DNA from: Nectonema munidae
Taxonomy: Eukaryota > Nematomorpha > Nectonematoida > Nectonematidae
NCBI GenBank assembly: GCA_030549495.1
Contig: JAUIRK010000960.1
Coordinates: forward strand, 124,001 to 188,000
DNA length: 64,000 nucleotides
Direction of reading: 5' to 3'
How positions within the stretch are numbered: the first letter of the stretch is position 1; each line of letters begins with the position of its first letter. Of the stretch, positions 33,186-45,644 are shown piece by piece. Below the pieces are notes generated by a model. It saw only the letters and a program-made list of their open reading frames with translations, was not told the origin of the DNA and made no database searches. A program made the translations under genes and the position numbers.

Positions 33186-33740
33186 AAATTTATTGCAGGA
33201 CAAGTTTAAAAAAATGGCACCACTTAGTTTAGTGAGTGCCGCTATAACCAAGGCCACTAGGACTCTGATTATCCTGTTCTTAGTGGGGATGGTCATGGAG
33301 TCATGTTTCATATCCATCGTGACCCCTAGGTAGAGCATCACTTGCTATGCTTCAAGAATGCATTTCTCCATGTTAATGCGAATTTCGCATCCTTTTTCTA
33401 GGAAATCTACGAACAATCGCCCCCATTTATTGGTATCACTTTATTCTTCCAAGAAAAGAAAGTCGGCCAAATAGAGCAAGATCCTGATTCGCTCTGTAGG
33501 GTGTCTTTATTGGAAGACCCCTTTCAGCGAGCTGAGGACAAGTTGTAGGACTGCCTGAGAGGAATTTGCCCCCATGGGCAGCCTGTCAAACGCATAACAT
33601 CTTATTTTGTCTCTGATGGTGGATAAGGGTTGCCACTTAGGATGGAGCCTGATGCCATAAAAAGTATTGTTTAGGTCCAATCTAATTCCCCAGCAGAAAC
33701 TTTTGGTGATATACTTCAATTGGAACGGGATCTCCAGTTT
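33186..33740 (-). mobile_element. Retroelement reverse transcriptase fossil (possibly DIRS-like)
   Basis: Minus-strand fragment with the middle of a reverse transcriptase domain: LDLNNTFYGIRLHPK (palm motif A region), then DRLPMGANSSQAVLQ (motif B region), with a further stretch toward 33230 resembling the catalytic and following blocks. It is broken, has no recognisable ends, and is less AT-rich than its surroundings. A DIRS-type origin is suggested by the style of the motifs but is uncertain. Confidence 0.55.
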
Positions 33741-34251
33741 AAGAGGTGGGGGCTTAAATAATGTTTAAATTCTTAAGTTTTTTTTCATAATAACCGTTTA
33801 CTAAAGAGAGACTTTAAAAGATGGTTGATTTTATCCTTTAAAATAAAAAAGTTAAAAAAATTATATTTGATTGAAAAAAAAGCGGTTCGAATGCTCGTTC
33901 TAAAAGGGGGGGGGGGATAAATGTTTTCATTTTATTTTGAAAAAATACTCTTACTAAAAATTGCCACTCGGCTATTTACGTTCTCAAAAATGATTAAAAA
34001 ATTTTTAATTCTAATATTCTAATATAATCGTGTTTATCTTTTTTTTTATGAAATATTATTTTGTAACGCTTTTTAGCAGCGGTCAATTCCCGAAAGATAT
34101 AACTTTTCTTGCTGAAAAGTATTGAGTTTAAGGTAAAAACCGAATTTAAAGTATCTCATATTTTTTTTAGAAATGTACAACATAAACACCGTTTTCGTAT
34201 AAAGTAGGTGCATGCAACTAGTAATTTTTAGTCGTTGCTCCTGAAGCCAAT
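33741..34251. other. No recognised feature
   Basis: AT-rich with a short poly-G run near 33906. No gene or element end. Confidence 0.5.
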
Positions 34252-34255
34252 TTAA

Positions 34256-34383
34256 CCCGTTAACGACCAGAATAATCAGACGATATCTAATGTAAAGCAG
34301 AAGATTTGTATTAAAGAGCTTTGATAAACGCAGGCGATTTTATTTTTGTAAAGTCGACTATAGTCGACATGGGCGTTAACGGG
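34256..34383. mobile_element. piggyBac-type MITE, TTAA-flanked, 128 bp
   Basis: TTAA flanks at 34252-34255 and 34384-34387. The ends CCCGTTAACG and CGTTAACGGG are perfect inverted repeats. The interior carries CAGACGATATCTAATGTAAA and GCAGAAGATTTGTATTAAA. Member of the AGCAGACGAT family (others at 36260, 39381, 42502, 45645, 50681, 50690 and 61811). Confidence 0.85.
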
Positions 34384-34867
34384 TTAAAAGAGCGCAAATA
34401 TATCCGCTCCTTGACAAAAACTGGCCATCGCCTATTGAAAAACTCTACCCCTGATTCTTGGAATCCAATATTGGAAACTGTGAGAGTTCTCTTGTATTCA
34501 ATTATCATCACTAACCGAACACTTTTTGAAAACCCGTTTTCTGCTATTGAATTCTCATCAGTTTTACTTCTTATGTCTAAACCAGCGGCGCACTTTCAAT
34601 ATTTTTAAAGAGGGGAGGGATGACAATTTTTTGAAAAAAATATCTGCTCTTACTTTAACTATGAAAATGTTAAAATATTAGGGTTATGTTGCACTATCCT
34701 TTGCACAAGACTAAGAGGTAGAAAAACGAGTTAACTTTTCAGTTAAATTCACTTGAATCCTTCATTTTTTATCATGCTTTTTCGATCCTAAGAGTTCTTT
34801 TGTATTATTATTGCTTATTAAAATTAGTTACTTAGTTATCAAGTATTAGTTAGTTTTAATGACTAGT

Positions 34868-35365
34868 TCAGTGTTTCCCAAACTGTGTGTCGCGACAGAG
34901 TAGTGTGTCACAAAAACTTTCCAAGTGTGTCGCGAGATTTTTTAGAAATAATAGAAAGATACAGTTATCCCTCAATTAACATGACTTCGATTAACGCTGT
35001 TCAATTATTATTAACTTTTGAAAACTTTCTGTTTTCTTTCGGCATTAACCGAAATCAAATTCAAAAAGCGAAAAAGACTTCTCGGAATTGATGATGAAAT
35101 GCGATTTTGATTGTCGTCTTTGCACCCTCGATGGAATTTAATTTGTTCTCGAAAGCAAGCTCATTTGTCACACTGAATAAAATTTTATTGTTTTTGTTGC
35201 TTCCTCGCCCAGTTTCCTTCTCTTGCTACTTTAATCGTAATGTTTAATGGATCACAAGGATACTGTTCATTATAATACTTCATTTAATCCTTTTTTTGAA
35301 AAATTTGCTTGGTGGTGTGTCACGGAATTTTTCTATGTAAAGAGTGTGTCGCGGCTCAAAAAAGA
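34868..35365. mobile_element. hAT-type remnant with CAGTGTTTCCCAAACT end
   Basis: A classic hAT left end CAGTGTTTCCCAAACTGTGT followed by repeated 'gtgtgtcgcga' motifs. A second cluster 'gtgtgtcacgg' and 'gtgtgtcgcggctc' at 35315-35360 looks like the inverted side. The extreme right terminus and the 8-bp duplication are not seen, so it is truncated. Confidence 0.6.
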
Positions 35366-36255
35366 TAGTTGTTTCATTCACCGAAACGATGTAACAAAAA
35401 TGATTTTATAAAAATTTCGTCAAAAACTCAATAAAAATCTCTAATTTGCAATAAACGTTTGAACAGAAGAAGTAGCAAATTTTGAATTCTTTTTAGTTGA
35501 ACGTTTTTCAGTCTTTCTATGACTTTCAACAAAAAATATTTGCTGTGCTTAACAATGCCATTACAAAGTTTGAAATAGAGTTCATTTTTAGGAGTTGAAG
35601 TAAACTCTTCAGGAATTCCTTAACTTTTTTTGAAGAAGACTTTGTAGTTTTTGGGCATAATTTTTAAAGGCAAGGGAAAAAATAAGTATTTTTAAAAAAC
35701 AAGAATTCTATGCGACTTTAAAATTGAAATTACAAAAGGTGTCAATACAGAAATGTGTCAAATGTTCACTTCCTCTATGATTCTCATTTTTCCAGGCACA
35801 TAAGATAAAACATATGGCAAACAAATGAGCTCTAGTCACGTGCCGGAATCTAAAGTCTGAAAATCTCTGAAGTAAGTTTTCATGCATTGTGCGTGAGCAA
35901 CTTTCTCTCATTCACAACTATGCATGTGATAAAAAAATTTTCTATGCCACCACTGTATACACCACACGCACACAAATGCGACCAAACAAAGACACACAAT
36001 AAACTCAGTTTTGTCCAAAAGTTTTACATGACTTTGGCAAAAATGATCGTTCCTAAACTTATAATTTTTTTTTAAAAGTATTCATGAAATTTATCACTTT
36101 TTTTATCTTGTTTTAACTTACTTTTATAACGTGTTCTATAAATCTGTATACTCTCATACTCATTCAGTATTAATATAAAATCTTTATCAACATAATCATA
36201 ATTATGTGTATTGGAAGTGGAGTTCTACTCTTACATATTTTATTAACCTATTCAT
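35366..36255. other. No recognised feature
   Basis: AT-rich. The short open frames at 35708-36075 have no recognisable motif. Confidence 0.5.
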
Positions 36256-36259
36256 TTAA

Positions 36260-36385
36260 CCCTTTGAGGCTTAGTGTGACACCGGTGTACCAAGAAATAA
36301 TTATAATAATCGTCTGCTTACAACATACAAAATTCCATTGAAAAAAAGCAGACAATTATTCTTCAAAATTCTGGTCCTCAAAGCA
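36260..36385. mobile_element. piggyBac-type MITE, TTAA-flanked, diverged, 126 bp
   Basis: TTAA at 36256-36259 and 36386-36389. The left end is CCCTTTGAGG; the right end CCTCAAAGCA has lost its GGG. The interior has AATAATCGTCTGCTT and AAGCAGACAATTATT as an inverted pair. Confidence 0.7.
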
Positions 36386-36589
36386 TTAAACTTTTTCTTC
36401 TTTATAAAATTTTGAATTTAAGGTATCAAAGCTCCAATCAGTGTCATGGTATTTTGAATATTTTTCAATAAAAACTTGACTATATTTTTTTTATCAAGTT
36501 CTAAATCTTTGTTTCGACTTTTTCAAAGGTTAGAGATTAATTTTATAGAAATTGACTTTATTGACTTTCTCGTGCTCTACTGATGAATA

Positions 36590-38130
36590 TCAGAGGTGGT
36601 TTTATTGATTCGGAATTCGATTTTAAACTTTTTGCAATTCAGCTTGATGAAACGATGACTCGCACGTACAATATGTTTATGACAAGCACCTGGTAGCCAA
36701 TTTTTTGTTTTATAAAACTCGTAAGAGTAAATCCACTGCAAGAAAAGAATTTGACAACGTGGACAATTTTTTACAGCACATGTTATTAAGCCAGAACATC
36801 CACTTGGAATATGTACTGAATGTGCTGTATCAATCTGTTCTAGTTTTTAGACTCTGATTCCAAAATCACCAGATGTAATTGTTACCCAGTGCGCTATTCA
36901 TCGTCAAGCGTTAATAATGAAAACCATACCTGATCTGTTGAAAAATGTTCTCAATGATGTCATTAAAATATCGCATTTAATTGAAGTAAATGTCTTAAAA
37001 CTCTTGTTTGTTTTTTTATGCAAAGAAAATGATTTCGAAAGCTCTTGCTGCACTCAACCGTAAGGTGGCTTTCCAGGCGAAAAGTTTCGAAGCGATACTA
37101 TGGAAAGAAATCCAGCAATTTCTGAAAAGCAAACTAGACATGCATGTAGAATTTTCTGATGCCCAGTTTCGTATATTCCTATCATTTTTCGGGAACATAT
37201 TTGAATCTATGAATTCATTTAACCTTGGGCCAAGAACTCCATTCTTATAAAAAATTGATAGCTTTTGAAATAAGGCTGGAACAATAGTAAAAATTTTACT
37301 CGAATGAACATATGAGCAAACGGGGATAAACCCCCATTTGTTGAGCCTCTTTATTAAAAGCACACAAAATAACAAAGAATATCGATAAATTGATAATAGG
37401 GTGAGGTGGGTGGGTGAAAAAAGTGAGTGAATAGCGAACACTACATGTGCTTATATAGTTGTATGTTGGCCCGCGAAGTGTGATCGGCTGGGTTGAGGTG
37501 AGTGGGAATGTATGCGAGTCGAAATTTTTATCAATAAAGATGTATTCGAGTATAAAACACCGTATAACATATCTTAGCCAAAAAGTTTCTTTATTTTCCT
37601 AATCTACAAAAATTTCAAAAATACTATCAATTTATAAAAACCCCGTTTATAATTTCGATACTTCTTAATTGAAGAACAGTTTATTGATTTGCTTTAAGGA
37701 GGTGCAAAACATGTTTTTGTGACGTTTCATAGCAATCTTTCCATTGAAATGGGACACTCCAATGCTGATGTAAAGATGGCTCTGAAATTTCTGATTCGAT
37801 TTGCCACTACATATGAGTGTGAGCAAACTTTTTCCATGCTATTGCCATTGAAACCAAATCCCGAAATAGATTGAAAGGGAGTAATGATATGAGAGTTGCA
37901 TTTGCCAAACTTACACAAACTGGTTTAGACAAAGCAGATGCATCCATCCCATTGACATTGATTGGTTATTCAGAAATTTTTTGAATAAACGTTTGTGCCA
38001 ATTTTTTTAGTACAGTAGTTTTTATGTTGATAAATTTTTTTTAAATGAGACCCCGAACTATTAAAAAATTGTAAAGAGATCGCTACGCCGAAAATTTTTA
38101 CAAAGTTTGTAAACCACTCTTCAAGCTCAA
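36590..38130 (+). pseudogene. hAT transposase pseudogene, ZBED5/SCAND3-like
   Basis: Plus-strand pieces in order: DFKLFAIQLDETMT, FDNVDNFLQHMLL, then PDVIVTQCAIHRQALIMKT and DLLKNVLNDVIKI (about 36875-36975; CxxHR block), a middle region with YIFESMNSFNLGPRT-like tail near 37190-37250, and a C-terminal dimerisation block ALKFLIRFATTYECEQTFSM (about 37770-37850) followed by RVAFAKL- and DKADASIP-like remnants. Numerous stops and frameshifts. A possible degraded right end 'aaagtttgtaaaccact' sits at about 38111-38127. The host genes ZBED5 and SCAND3 come from this transposase family, but here it is a dead element. Confidence 0.75.
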
Positions 38131-39376
38131 CAGGGGAACAAAATCATTCATATGGTAGATCACTACTCATCGGATTTAATTAAGTCTTTATCCCTGCTTA
38201 TTTCCTTTAACTAATTATTATTAAAACGGATCGTCAGAATCCATCTGTATAGTCTATCGCTAGTTATACTATACTCTAACCAAGTGAAGGTTTTATACCA
38301 TGACTCTAAAAATGATCTCTTTTGTAAATCTTTAGGGAACAGAATTTTTAGTTGAACCGATTTTATATTTGGTGTTCCAAGGTTTGAAATCTCTTTGTCT
38401 TCTAAAAACTACATGGAAAGGGTTATATTAGAAGACTCATTCATAATACAACCACACCTAATTTATCCGACAGTAGGTGATTCCACAACTCCACTATCCA
38501 AAGCAATATTGATTATGAGCTAAATAATTTTTCTCAGTCTCTCATCTGACTAACTGTCCACAAGTCTGGTTCATCAAATGAATTGGTTGGGTGGATTTAA
38601 TAGCAAAATCAATCCCAGAGGGGGGAGGGGGAGGCAAAGCTCCATTGCCCTTCTCTTATCAACGCACCTGATTACAGTAATTAATAGGGATAAACCTTTT
38701 AAGCTTTAATTTTAGAGGTCTTATATTTATGTGCTATGAAAAATGTTTGACCCGCTCAAAGATGTATGGGCTCTTGTTCCTCTGATCAATTATTATAGCT
38801 CAAATATGCATTATTATATTAAAGAAGTGGACGTTAATAAAAAAAATAGATTTTAAATATTCATTCTAAGGCTTAACCATAAAACAAGAAAACTAATATG
38901 AAAAATCTATTCACAAGACAAACAAGTCTTTTAAATACTATAAAAAAGAAATATACTTGAGAACGCCCCCCCCCCCCCCTCGCATGTGCGCCCCTGATTT
39001 TATACTTCATATTATTCCATTTTGATGTAATGTAGTATTTTGGCTTTTTCAATTGATTTTCTCAGCACAAGTCACATCATTACCTTCATTTCTATAATAT
39101 AAAATGAGAGATGGTAGTAGCACTTCTGTACTTCTCAAAAAGTGGTCCAGACCCACTTTTGAAATTTTGAGGTTCTAACAATGAGATGTGATTTTAAGCT
39201 CTTTCTTTGTCTTGTATTTTATCGTTAATCATTTTTCCTGTTTCTTCAGTTCGATACTTATGAGAACATCAAGAATTAAAATAAAACAGAAAAAACAGTA
39301 TTGGTGGAAAGTTTGAGCAGATAAATAAGTTAGCGGGCGAAGATGATTACAATAAAGAAGAATTATAAAGTTTAGT
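38131..39376. other. Unassigned DNA with a solo hAT end near 38975
   Basis: Mostly nothing recognised. At about 38958-38997 a C-run followed by CGCATGTGCGCCCCTG matches the right end of the 12821-15895 hAT family. A possible partner start (CAGCGGCGCAC) lies at about 34583, but no target duplication ties the two together. A G-rich patch lies at 38617-38635. Confidence 0.4.
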
Positions 39377-39380
39377 TTAA

Positions 39381-39499
39381 CCGGTTATCGACCACAGTCC
39401 GCCTTACAAAAATAAAATTGTCTGCATTTATCGATGCCTTTAAATACAAATCGCCTGCTTTGCATTAGATATCGTCTAATTATTGTGGTCGTTAACGGG
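39381..39499. mobile_element. piggyBac-type MITE, TTAA-flanked, 119 bp
   Basis: TTAA at 39377-39380 and 39500-39503. Opposite orientation to the 34256 copy: the interior has AAATCGCCTGCTTTGCATTAG and ATATCGTCTAATTATTGTGG. The ends are CCGGTTATCGACCA and the complement of CCCGTTAACGACCA. Confidence 0.8.
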
Positions 39500-39503
39500 T
39501 TAA

Positions 39504-41525
39504 CCTAACCAAAAAATGTAGCATAGTTATCATAAGGCATGAATAAAACTAAAATGCAGATGAAGTTTCATTAAAAATCAAATTGGCTTTGGAATAGTAA
39601 AATTAGCAATATTCAGAGTCGATTTCGAAAAATTAATTTTTTAAATAGAATTCAACACTTTCTAGTTTCTTTTAAAAAAAAATGCATGACATGAAGTGAA
39701 AATACGACTATTTTCATCTTTTCCAAGTTCCTGTTAAAGGAAATATTGGCTGTAGACCTTTTTTGATAAATCACAATAGTTGTCGACATTGTATTAAATT
39801 TTGGATAAAAATCCACAGATGAACTATAGTAATGAGCAAAACCTTTTCACAGAGATGGGATAGAAGTTCATTTTAATCTTGATAACGTTTCTTGGAGTGT
39901 TCACAATTTCCTTTTATTCAATAAACGATATTATCATCCACTCTTTCTCATCCACTAATTTTAATCCATTTTATCTCAGCTATTTTAACTGATGTAGATG
40001 ATTTCTGGATTTTAATTTACTTTTATATAAGTTGCTTAATATGGGTTGCTTTTTCTTCGATGAAATGAGTTACCATCTTTATTGTAAGTAAAAATCATTC
40101 AATATATTAGTTTAACTTTGCTCATTAAAAATATTCAATAATTTTAATTTTCACCATGGGAATTTACTATTCATATTGATATTTTTTATAGCTACTTCAA
40201 TATGCAATGTCACATTCCATTTTAATCGTAGCATATCTTCGTTTGCCATCTTTGTTACTGATTTTGAATAAAGATTATTATCATATTTAACATTTTTTAG
40301 CCTTAGTTATCAATCATTTTGATTTTTAAATTTGAATATATTTTATAGTGAATAGAAAAATCGATAAATATGCTCATTCATTTTAGTCTTCTTCTGAGTT
40401 TTGGTTTGATCAATATTTGACAACTATAGTTACAAATAAACTTTATATGCATTGAAAACATTACTATCATTTCTAAGAATTTTATTTGATCAAATGATAC
40501 TTCCCAAAATTCAATAGGACCATCAAGAAACACTGTTGGTTTCACACATTTTCTTGTTGGATTAACGAAATTTCTATCACCGTATGAAATTTATAAAGAA
40601 TCAATACGCCAAACTAATTTATTAATGAATGTTTGTGAAAAAATCTTTCACAATTGATTACACCTACAATCCTACACCAAAACTAAGATTCACCGACAAA
40701 CATGGAAAATATTACACTTCATTTGTGAGCAAAGTCTATCGCACAATCAATCCTAAAAATGAATTATAAAAAATAATTTTTTTTCTTTTTGATTAACAAA
40801 CTCTACGAGCTTGTTTAAAAAAAATTAGTTTTATTTAAAGAACTGTCCGTGTCGAAATGTGAATGTAGAATTAACGGGGTTCGAAAAACATTGGAAAAAT
40901 CTCCTACAGTCATTAGTGTGTTGGTAACAGGGTTGCTGATAATGGAGTGTCGGACAAACGAGGTCTGACTGTATATATAGGATGAACACAATTTTTGCAA
41001 ATCAAATTTCAAAAAAATAATACTTTAAAAATATTTTTGCAAAAATTATACCGTTACACTCTTTGAAAAAAATATATTCAAAAATGGAATTATTTTTTCT
41101 AGAAGTTTCTTGCTTTAAAAAATCTTTTGAAAGAAAAGCCAATCTTACAATTTTTCTAAAAGAAAAAATAACACTTTATTGATTCAAATAAGAAAACTTT
41201 TAGTTACAATTGGGACATCCGTCAAAAGTATTATTACTAATCTTACCATTATGTTTTATCATAGCAAACAATTTGAGATATCTATTTCTATAATTCCTTC
41301 CATTTCATTGCGCATAAAAAGAGAAAAGTTCAACGTCGATGATGTCGGCGTCACTTTCTTGTTGGCGCGATAAGCAAATCAAAAGGGAGAATAATGAAAA
41401 TGGTGGTTAATTTTATTTTGGTCAAGTTCTTTGATTTTTAATCCTAAAAATATTTTTACTCCTAAAAGCAATTCTTTCTCATTTCTTAATTCTAGAGTTT
41501 GACGTAAACCTTTTTTTTATTTTTT
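39504..41525. other. Intergenic; possible pogo-like end near 40850-40975
   Basis: No gene is visible. At 40950-40972 'gtcggacaaacgaggtctgactgta' style sequence resembles the end of pogo/Tigger elements (complement begins TACAGTCAGACCTCG), with a weaker 'actgtccgtgtcgaaatgtg' about 120 bp to the left. The rest is AT-rich. Confidence 0.35.
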
Positions 41526-41551
41526 CTAGAACTTTTTTTCTCTTTCTCCGA

Positions 41552-41722
41552 ATGGGTGATATTACTCAGCCTATTTTGTTAAATTTCCACGTCAATGAAT
41601 CTAATTTGCTCTGTAAAAACTCATGTGGCTTCTACGGAAATCCGATGTGGAGTGGATATTGCTCAAAGTGCTACAGAGAAACTTATGATGGAATTGAAGA
41701 ACAGACTCTACTAGTTTCGTAA
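41552..41722 (+). CDS. A20 zinc-finger exon of a Rabex-5 (RABGEF1)-like gene
   Basis: The ATG at 41552 opens 56 codons, but the useful part probably ends at a splice donor TTTC|GTAATC (GT at 41719). The peptide has an A20 finger with Cys 21, 25, 37 and 40 (C-X3-C-X11-C-X2-C). The stretch [20 protein letters not shown] is very close to the human Rabex-5 finger ([20 protein letters not shown]). In Rabex-5 this N-terminal finger binds ubiquitin and has E3 activity. The Vps9-type exons at 57790 and 58469 lie downstream on the same strand in the expected order, so I assign all three to one gene; this linkage is inference. A pyrimidine-rich stretch ending in CTAG at 41528 suggests that this is not the first transcribed exon. 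The ubiquitin-binding MIU helix that normally follows was not found. Confidence 0.8.
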   Translation: MGDITQPILLNFHVNESNLLCKNSCGFYGNPMWSGYCSKCYRETYDGIEEQTLLVS

Positions 41723-42103
41723 TCTTTTTTCATAACCTCAGTTTTTTATTTGTGGGTGTATGTGTAGAACAGATGATCAGTACATTCGATTACGATAACT
41801 GTGTTAGTCAATAAATTTATGGAATCGATTCCTCTTATCAGGGAGTTAATAATAATGATAATAATAATAATAGGAATAAGAACTAATAAAAATTGCTATT
41901 AGTATAGAAATCATTAAGGTCTTTAATGGATTAACTTAATCGTTCAATTATTAAAAAAATTTCAATGGTACATTGGAATATTAAATAATACGTGACAGTA
42001 CATCATATTTTCAAGAAAAGTTATGCATAGAAATAGTATTGTTAAAAGTACACACAATATTTTTATGAAGGTAAAATCACTGAAGCAATTACTTCTTTCC
42101 ATC

Positions 42104-42190
42104 TATAAAAGTATATTCACACTCGAATGAATAAAGCGAGCAGACGTTTTGCATTCACATATCACAGAAAAACTTTAACATGGCGTAAGC
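42104..42190 (+). promoter_or_regulatory. Possible TATA promoter with a five-base coding first exon
   Basis: TATAAAAG at 42104, then about 70 bp, then ATGGC directly followed by a splice donor GTAAGC (GT at 42185). TATA spacing, a short leader and an ATG-donor join would fit a minimal first exon. Its phase (two bases left) does not fit the acceptor at 57790, so any partner exon is unknown. Weak evidence. Confidence 0.3.
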
Positions 42191-42501
42191 AATTTATTGA
42201 TTTTAAGGTACTTTTATATAAAAAATTACTTAATGTTCTTTGCTTTTTCTGAGTTGTAATTTGTTTACTTAACCCTTTGATGACCACACTTTGAACTTAT
42301 CTTAGTTGACGTACCGGTGTGTTGATGGAGAGAGGGGCAAGCTCCCCACTCATCGTCGTTTGATAAACTAAAATAAATAGGAAACTATCTTTTAAAAATT
42401 TATTAAAAATAGATCTAAAAATACTAAAGCATTTCACAATCAAAACTTTTTTCTACCTCATAATTTATTCTTTCAAATTCTTCTTTTTTGTTGCTTATTA
42501 A

Positions 42502-42618
42502 CCCATTAACGACCAGAATAATCAGACGATATCTCATGTAAAGCAGAAGATTTTTATTAAAAAGCAGACAATTTTATTTTTGTAAAGTCTACATATGTCA
42601 ATTGTAGTCGATAACCGG
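42502..42618. mobile_element. piggyBac-type MITE, TTAA-flanked, 117 bp
   Basis: TTAA at 42498-42501 and 42619-42622. The interior CAGACGATATCTCATGTAAA and GCAGAAGATTTTTATTAAAA is close to the copies at 34256 and 61811. A second, one-ended TTAACCCTTTGATGACCA lies nearby at 42269. Confidence 0.82.
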
Positions 42619-42639
42619 TTAAAGCTATATTACTTAGCC

Positions 42640-44955
42640 GCTCTTGGCTCATAATTCTTCCAAGATCGTCTTTTTATCAATTCAAGTTTGCTAAAAGAAC
42701 CCTTACAAGATGCGATAGAAAAAGCGATAGATATTTATATGCTCAGAACTACTTGCAAATTTGGAAAAACTATGCCCATGAGATATTGTAAAATTAAAAG
42801 GTTGTATTGGAGTCTTAATTTTCATAAAAGTAAATAACTTTCCTTTTAATTTATTAGCATCCTACATTCAGTGATTTTGCGACAAACTTCTGCCTCATCA
42901 AAGTCACCGTTGTTTGCTTCTGCAGCTACTTTGCATTTTCCACTATACTTCCATATGAAAAAAAATGAGATAATCAATATTTAAAAGAAATACAAAAATT
43001 TTTTCCAGCCCACTTATCCTTATAAAAGATCACTTTCTGCGTATTCGTCTATTATATTTTCCAGTTTTACGTTCATTTCTTTTTTGAAAGCCATATGTTC
43101 ATGTTCATAATTTGTCTCTTCCAAAAAAAAATTTCTGTGGCGCTTTCTATTTTGTTGTTTCAAATCAAATCCCCAAATTTAAGCACTTTTGCTCGCTTTC
43201 TGCAATAACTTTTACATATGGTATTTCGTACTTTTATAAAGGAATTATAAATTTTGGATATCAGATTGTGCTTCAATGAATTTCCTTCTTAAGCATTGAA
43301 GTTTTTCCCTACTCGATCGATAGAAGTTAAAATATTGTCTGAAAAATGAACAAAGTTAGAAAGTATATATGTTATGCAGTAAACTATTTGCTTCGCTTCT
43401 TGTGTCTACTGATACAGAAGTATCACTTGCAAATCTTCCAACTCAGATTTATCATCTATTTTTGATTTTCAAACAAACAGCATAGCGTTTAGCACTGCAT
43501 CTTGTATTGGAAATAATTTTCACTGTGATTCCTGCTGTTTCCTTCAATTTTTCCCATCTCAAAGTTGGTCTAGCAAAAACTTGTATAAAGAATCAAGCAT
43601 ACCAAAAAATGAACAACCAAAACATACTCTCATGCTGCATGCACTCCAACCAAGTTTAAAGAATGGTTATCACAATTCACAAAAATAGCTTTAAAATTTT
43701 TCTGTAATATTCGTTTTTGAACACCTGAAATATTACCATCCATTTTTGGTGAATTTTCGTACGTCTGTCCACGACAGTTAATCAAATCAAGACCGGCAGT
43801 TTCTAATTTTAAGGTGATTTTGTCTGCAAACTTTCAGCTTTTTTTCTTTAATTCTGATAAAATTAATAAAACTTTTTTTACTACAACAGCTTTAGTTTCA
43901 GTGTTAATTCTGATTTATTCAGGATAGAATAGCGAACTTCATTACCTAATAATTCAATAAGTGCATTTTGTATCTTATTATATAAAAGAGATACTGACTT
44001 TAGATTAGACTTTACATATTTTAGATAACGCAACAGCAAAGAATCATATTTACTAAGAAGTAACAAGTGAAAGAAATTACCAGGACTGTTTCATATAACT
44101 ACTTCTCTGTGTCTACGAAAAGCAAATTGGTGAGTAGCCAAATAGCATAATACAATCTACAAAACGTTTAAGAAGATTTATCCACTGCTTTTTCTATTCC
44201 TCTATAAATTTAATCCTAAATTGCCAATTGTTGACTCTTTTGATAACTTTTTTTTTAAAATCTTTTCAATCAAGCATGATGATGAATGCGTTTTTCGTGT
44301 TCTGTTATTTTTTCATTGCATTTTTTCCATTGCCGGAATCCACAAGATTTTTAAATACGTTGGCTATCTGATGCTGTCGAAAACAGTAAATTGCAAAAAC
44401 AATAGAGTATAACAACAGATCGGGCGAAATTGCTGATCCATAATGCATTTTTTTTCAAATCAGTATTTAGTAAAACAGCTAATCTTTCTGAAAACGTTTA
44501 CTCTCAATAAATTCTTGAGCATTTGTAACTTTAAAAAGATTGTTTTGTTCTAAAAAACTTCAGACCATTATCGTTTACCATTTTTAATAGTAGATCATTA
44601 TTGTACCTTTTTGGCCTATTAAAATTTAAATAAAATTTAGCATGCCATTATCTTTTCCAGTTAATACGGTGTATTCATTTTCTTAATACTCTCTATTTCT
44701 ATCACATTTCAAAGAAGAAAAAGACAAAGCCTTTATCGGATAAAATATTTCGTGTTTCTGTCAAATGCCGAAGGTAAATTACTTGTGCTTCTCAGTTTCG
44801 CTGTGCTTGCAGAGGTAGCAGCTGTGAAGAAGCCAATAGCTCTAGTGAAGCTGCTTTCCTTATTTAAGTACTCACAAGAAGTAGGAAATAACATAGAATG
44901 AAGAACATTATTCTCATCTTCATCTCGTTGCGGCATTGCTAAAAAAAATTTTCCC
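42640..44955 (-). pseudogene. hAT transposase pseudogene, ZMYM1/TTF-type
   Basis: Minus strand. An N-terminal remnant lies near 44733-44957. The core reads LDLINCRGQTYENSPKMDGN (about 43740-43800), then ILQKNFKAIFVNCDNHSLN and LVGVHAAS (about 43635-43720). The C-terminal dimerisation block reads SIAFSIASCKGSFSKLELIK (about 42670-42740). This CRGQ-YDNG-NMAG, NHSLNLVGVHAA and SERSFSKLKLIK order is typical of the TTF-finger hAT group that gave rise to ZMYM1-like proteins. It has many stops and is not functional. It lies inside the presumed long intron of the Rabex-5-like gene. Confidence 0.75.
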
Positions 44956-45269
44956 ATAATTTAACTTGAGTTTAGTAAATCTGGTATTTTTTATTTTTTC
45001 TGTATTGACTCATTTTTAATATTTCTGAATGTAGATAAAATAGACAGGTAATTTTTAAATGAAATAATTTTATTTTTAAATAAATTTATTTCCACATAAA
45101 TATGTAAAGTAAATGTGCTTCACCATAATAAAAGAAAAAACAAACTATTCATCTTCTTTCAAAGCCTGTAAAACTTATAATTAAAAAAACAAATTAATAA
45201 CCAGCATGAGATATGTTAATCAATCAAGTTATATTTTATGTATGACTGCCAATTTAAATGGATTTTAGC

Positions 45270-45451
45270 CAATGGCGGATCTAGAAATTGACCATAGAGG
45301 GGGAGGGGCAACTTTAAAAAATACTAGTAAAATACTACCATTCAAGTCTTGATATGCTTTAAGAAAGAGCAAAATCAGTAAGGGGAATATCTGACGCCAT
45401 TCTTCATAGGGCCGCTAGGCCCAGGTACCCCCTCCTCTGGATCCGCCAGCG
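45270..45451. mobile_element. hAT-type MITE, 182 bp, TSD ATTTTAGC
   Basis: The ends CAATGGCGGATCTAG and, complemented, CGCTGGCGGATCCAG match over 15 bp with three differences. A perfect 8-bp duplication ATTTTAGC lies at 45262-45269 and 45452-45459. Same GGCGGATCCAG family as 54441-54730. Confidence 0.85.
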
Positions 45452-45644
45452 ATTTTAGCATTTGTTGAAAAAATATTGAGGGTTATTGATAGAATTTTTT
45501 ATTTGGATCAAGCAAAGGTTTGTAGTGAGAAAGAATCACTTAAGTAAATACAACAAAAGGAAAATGAGAAAAGAGTTTTTGTATGTTAAAAAATAATAGT
45601 GATATATGATAAAGAGAATAGAATACTTATGAACAGTGCTTTAA

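Noticed and set aside
34583-38997. One large hAT element from CAGCGGCGCAC to GTGCGCCCCTG
   Set aside because: The two ends are plausible, but the flanking 8-mers differ and the interior belongs to several other elements.
40850-40975. Complete pogo/Tigger-type MITE
   Set aside because: Only one end resembles the family clearly and no TA duplication could be fixed. Mentioned only as a possible relic.
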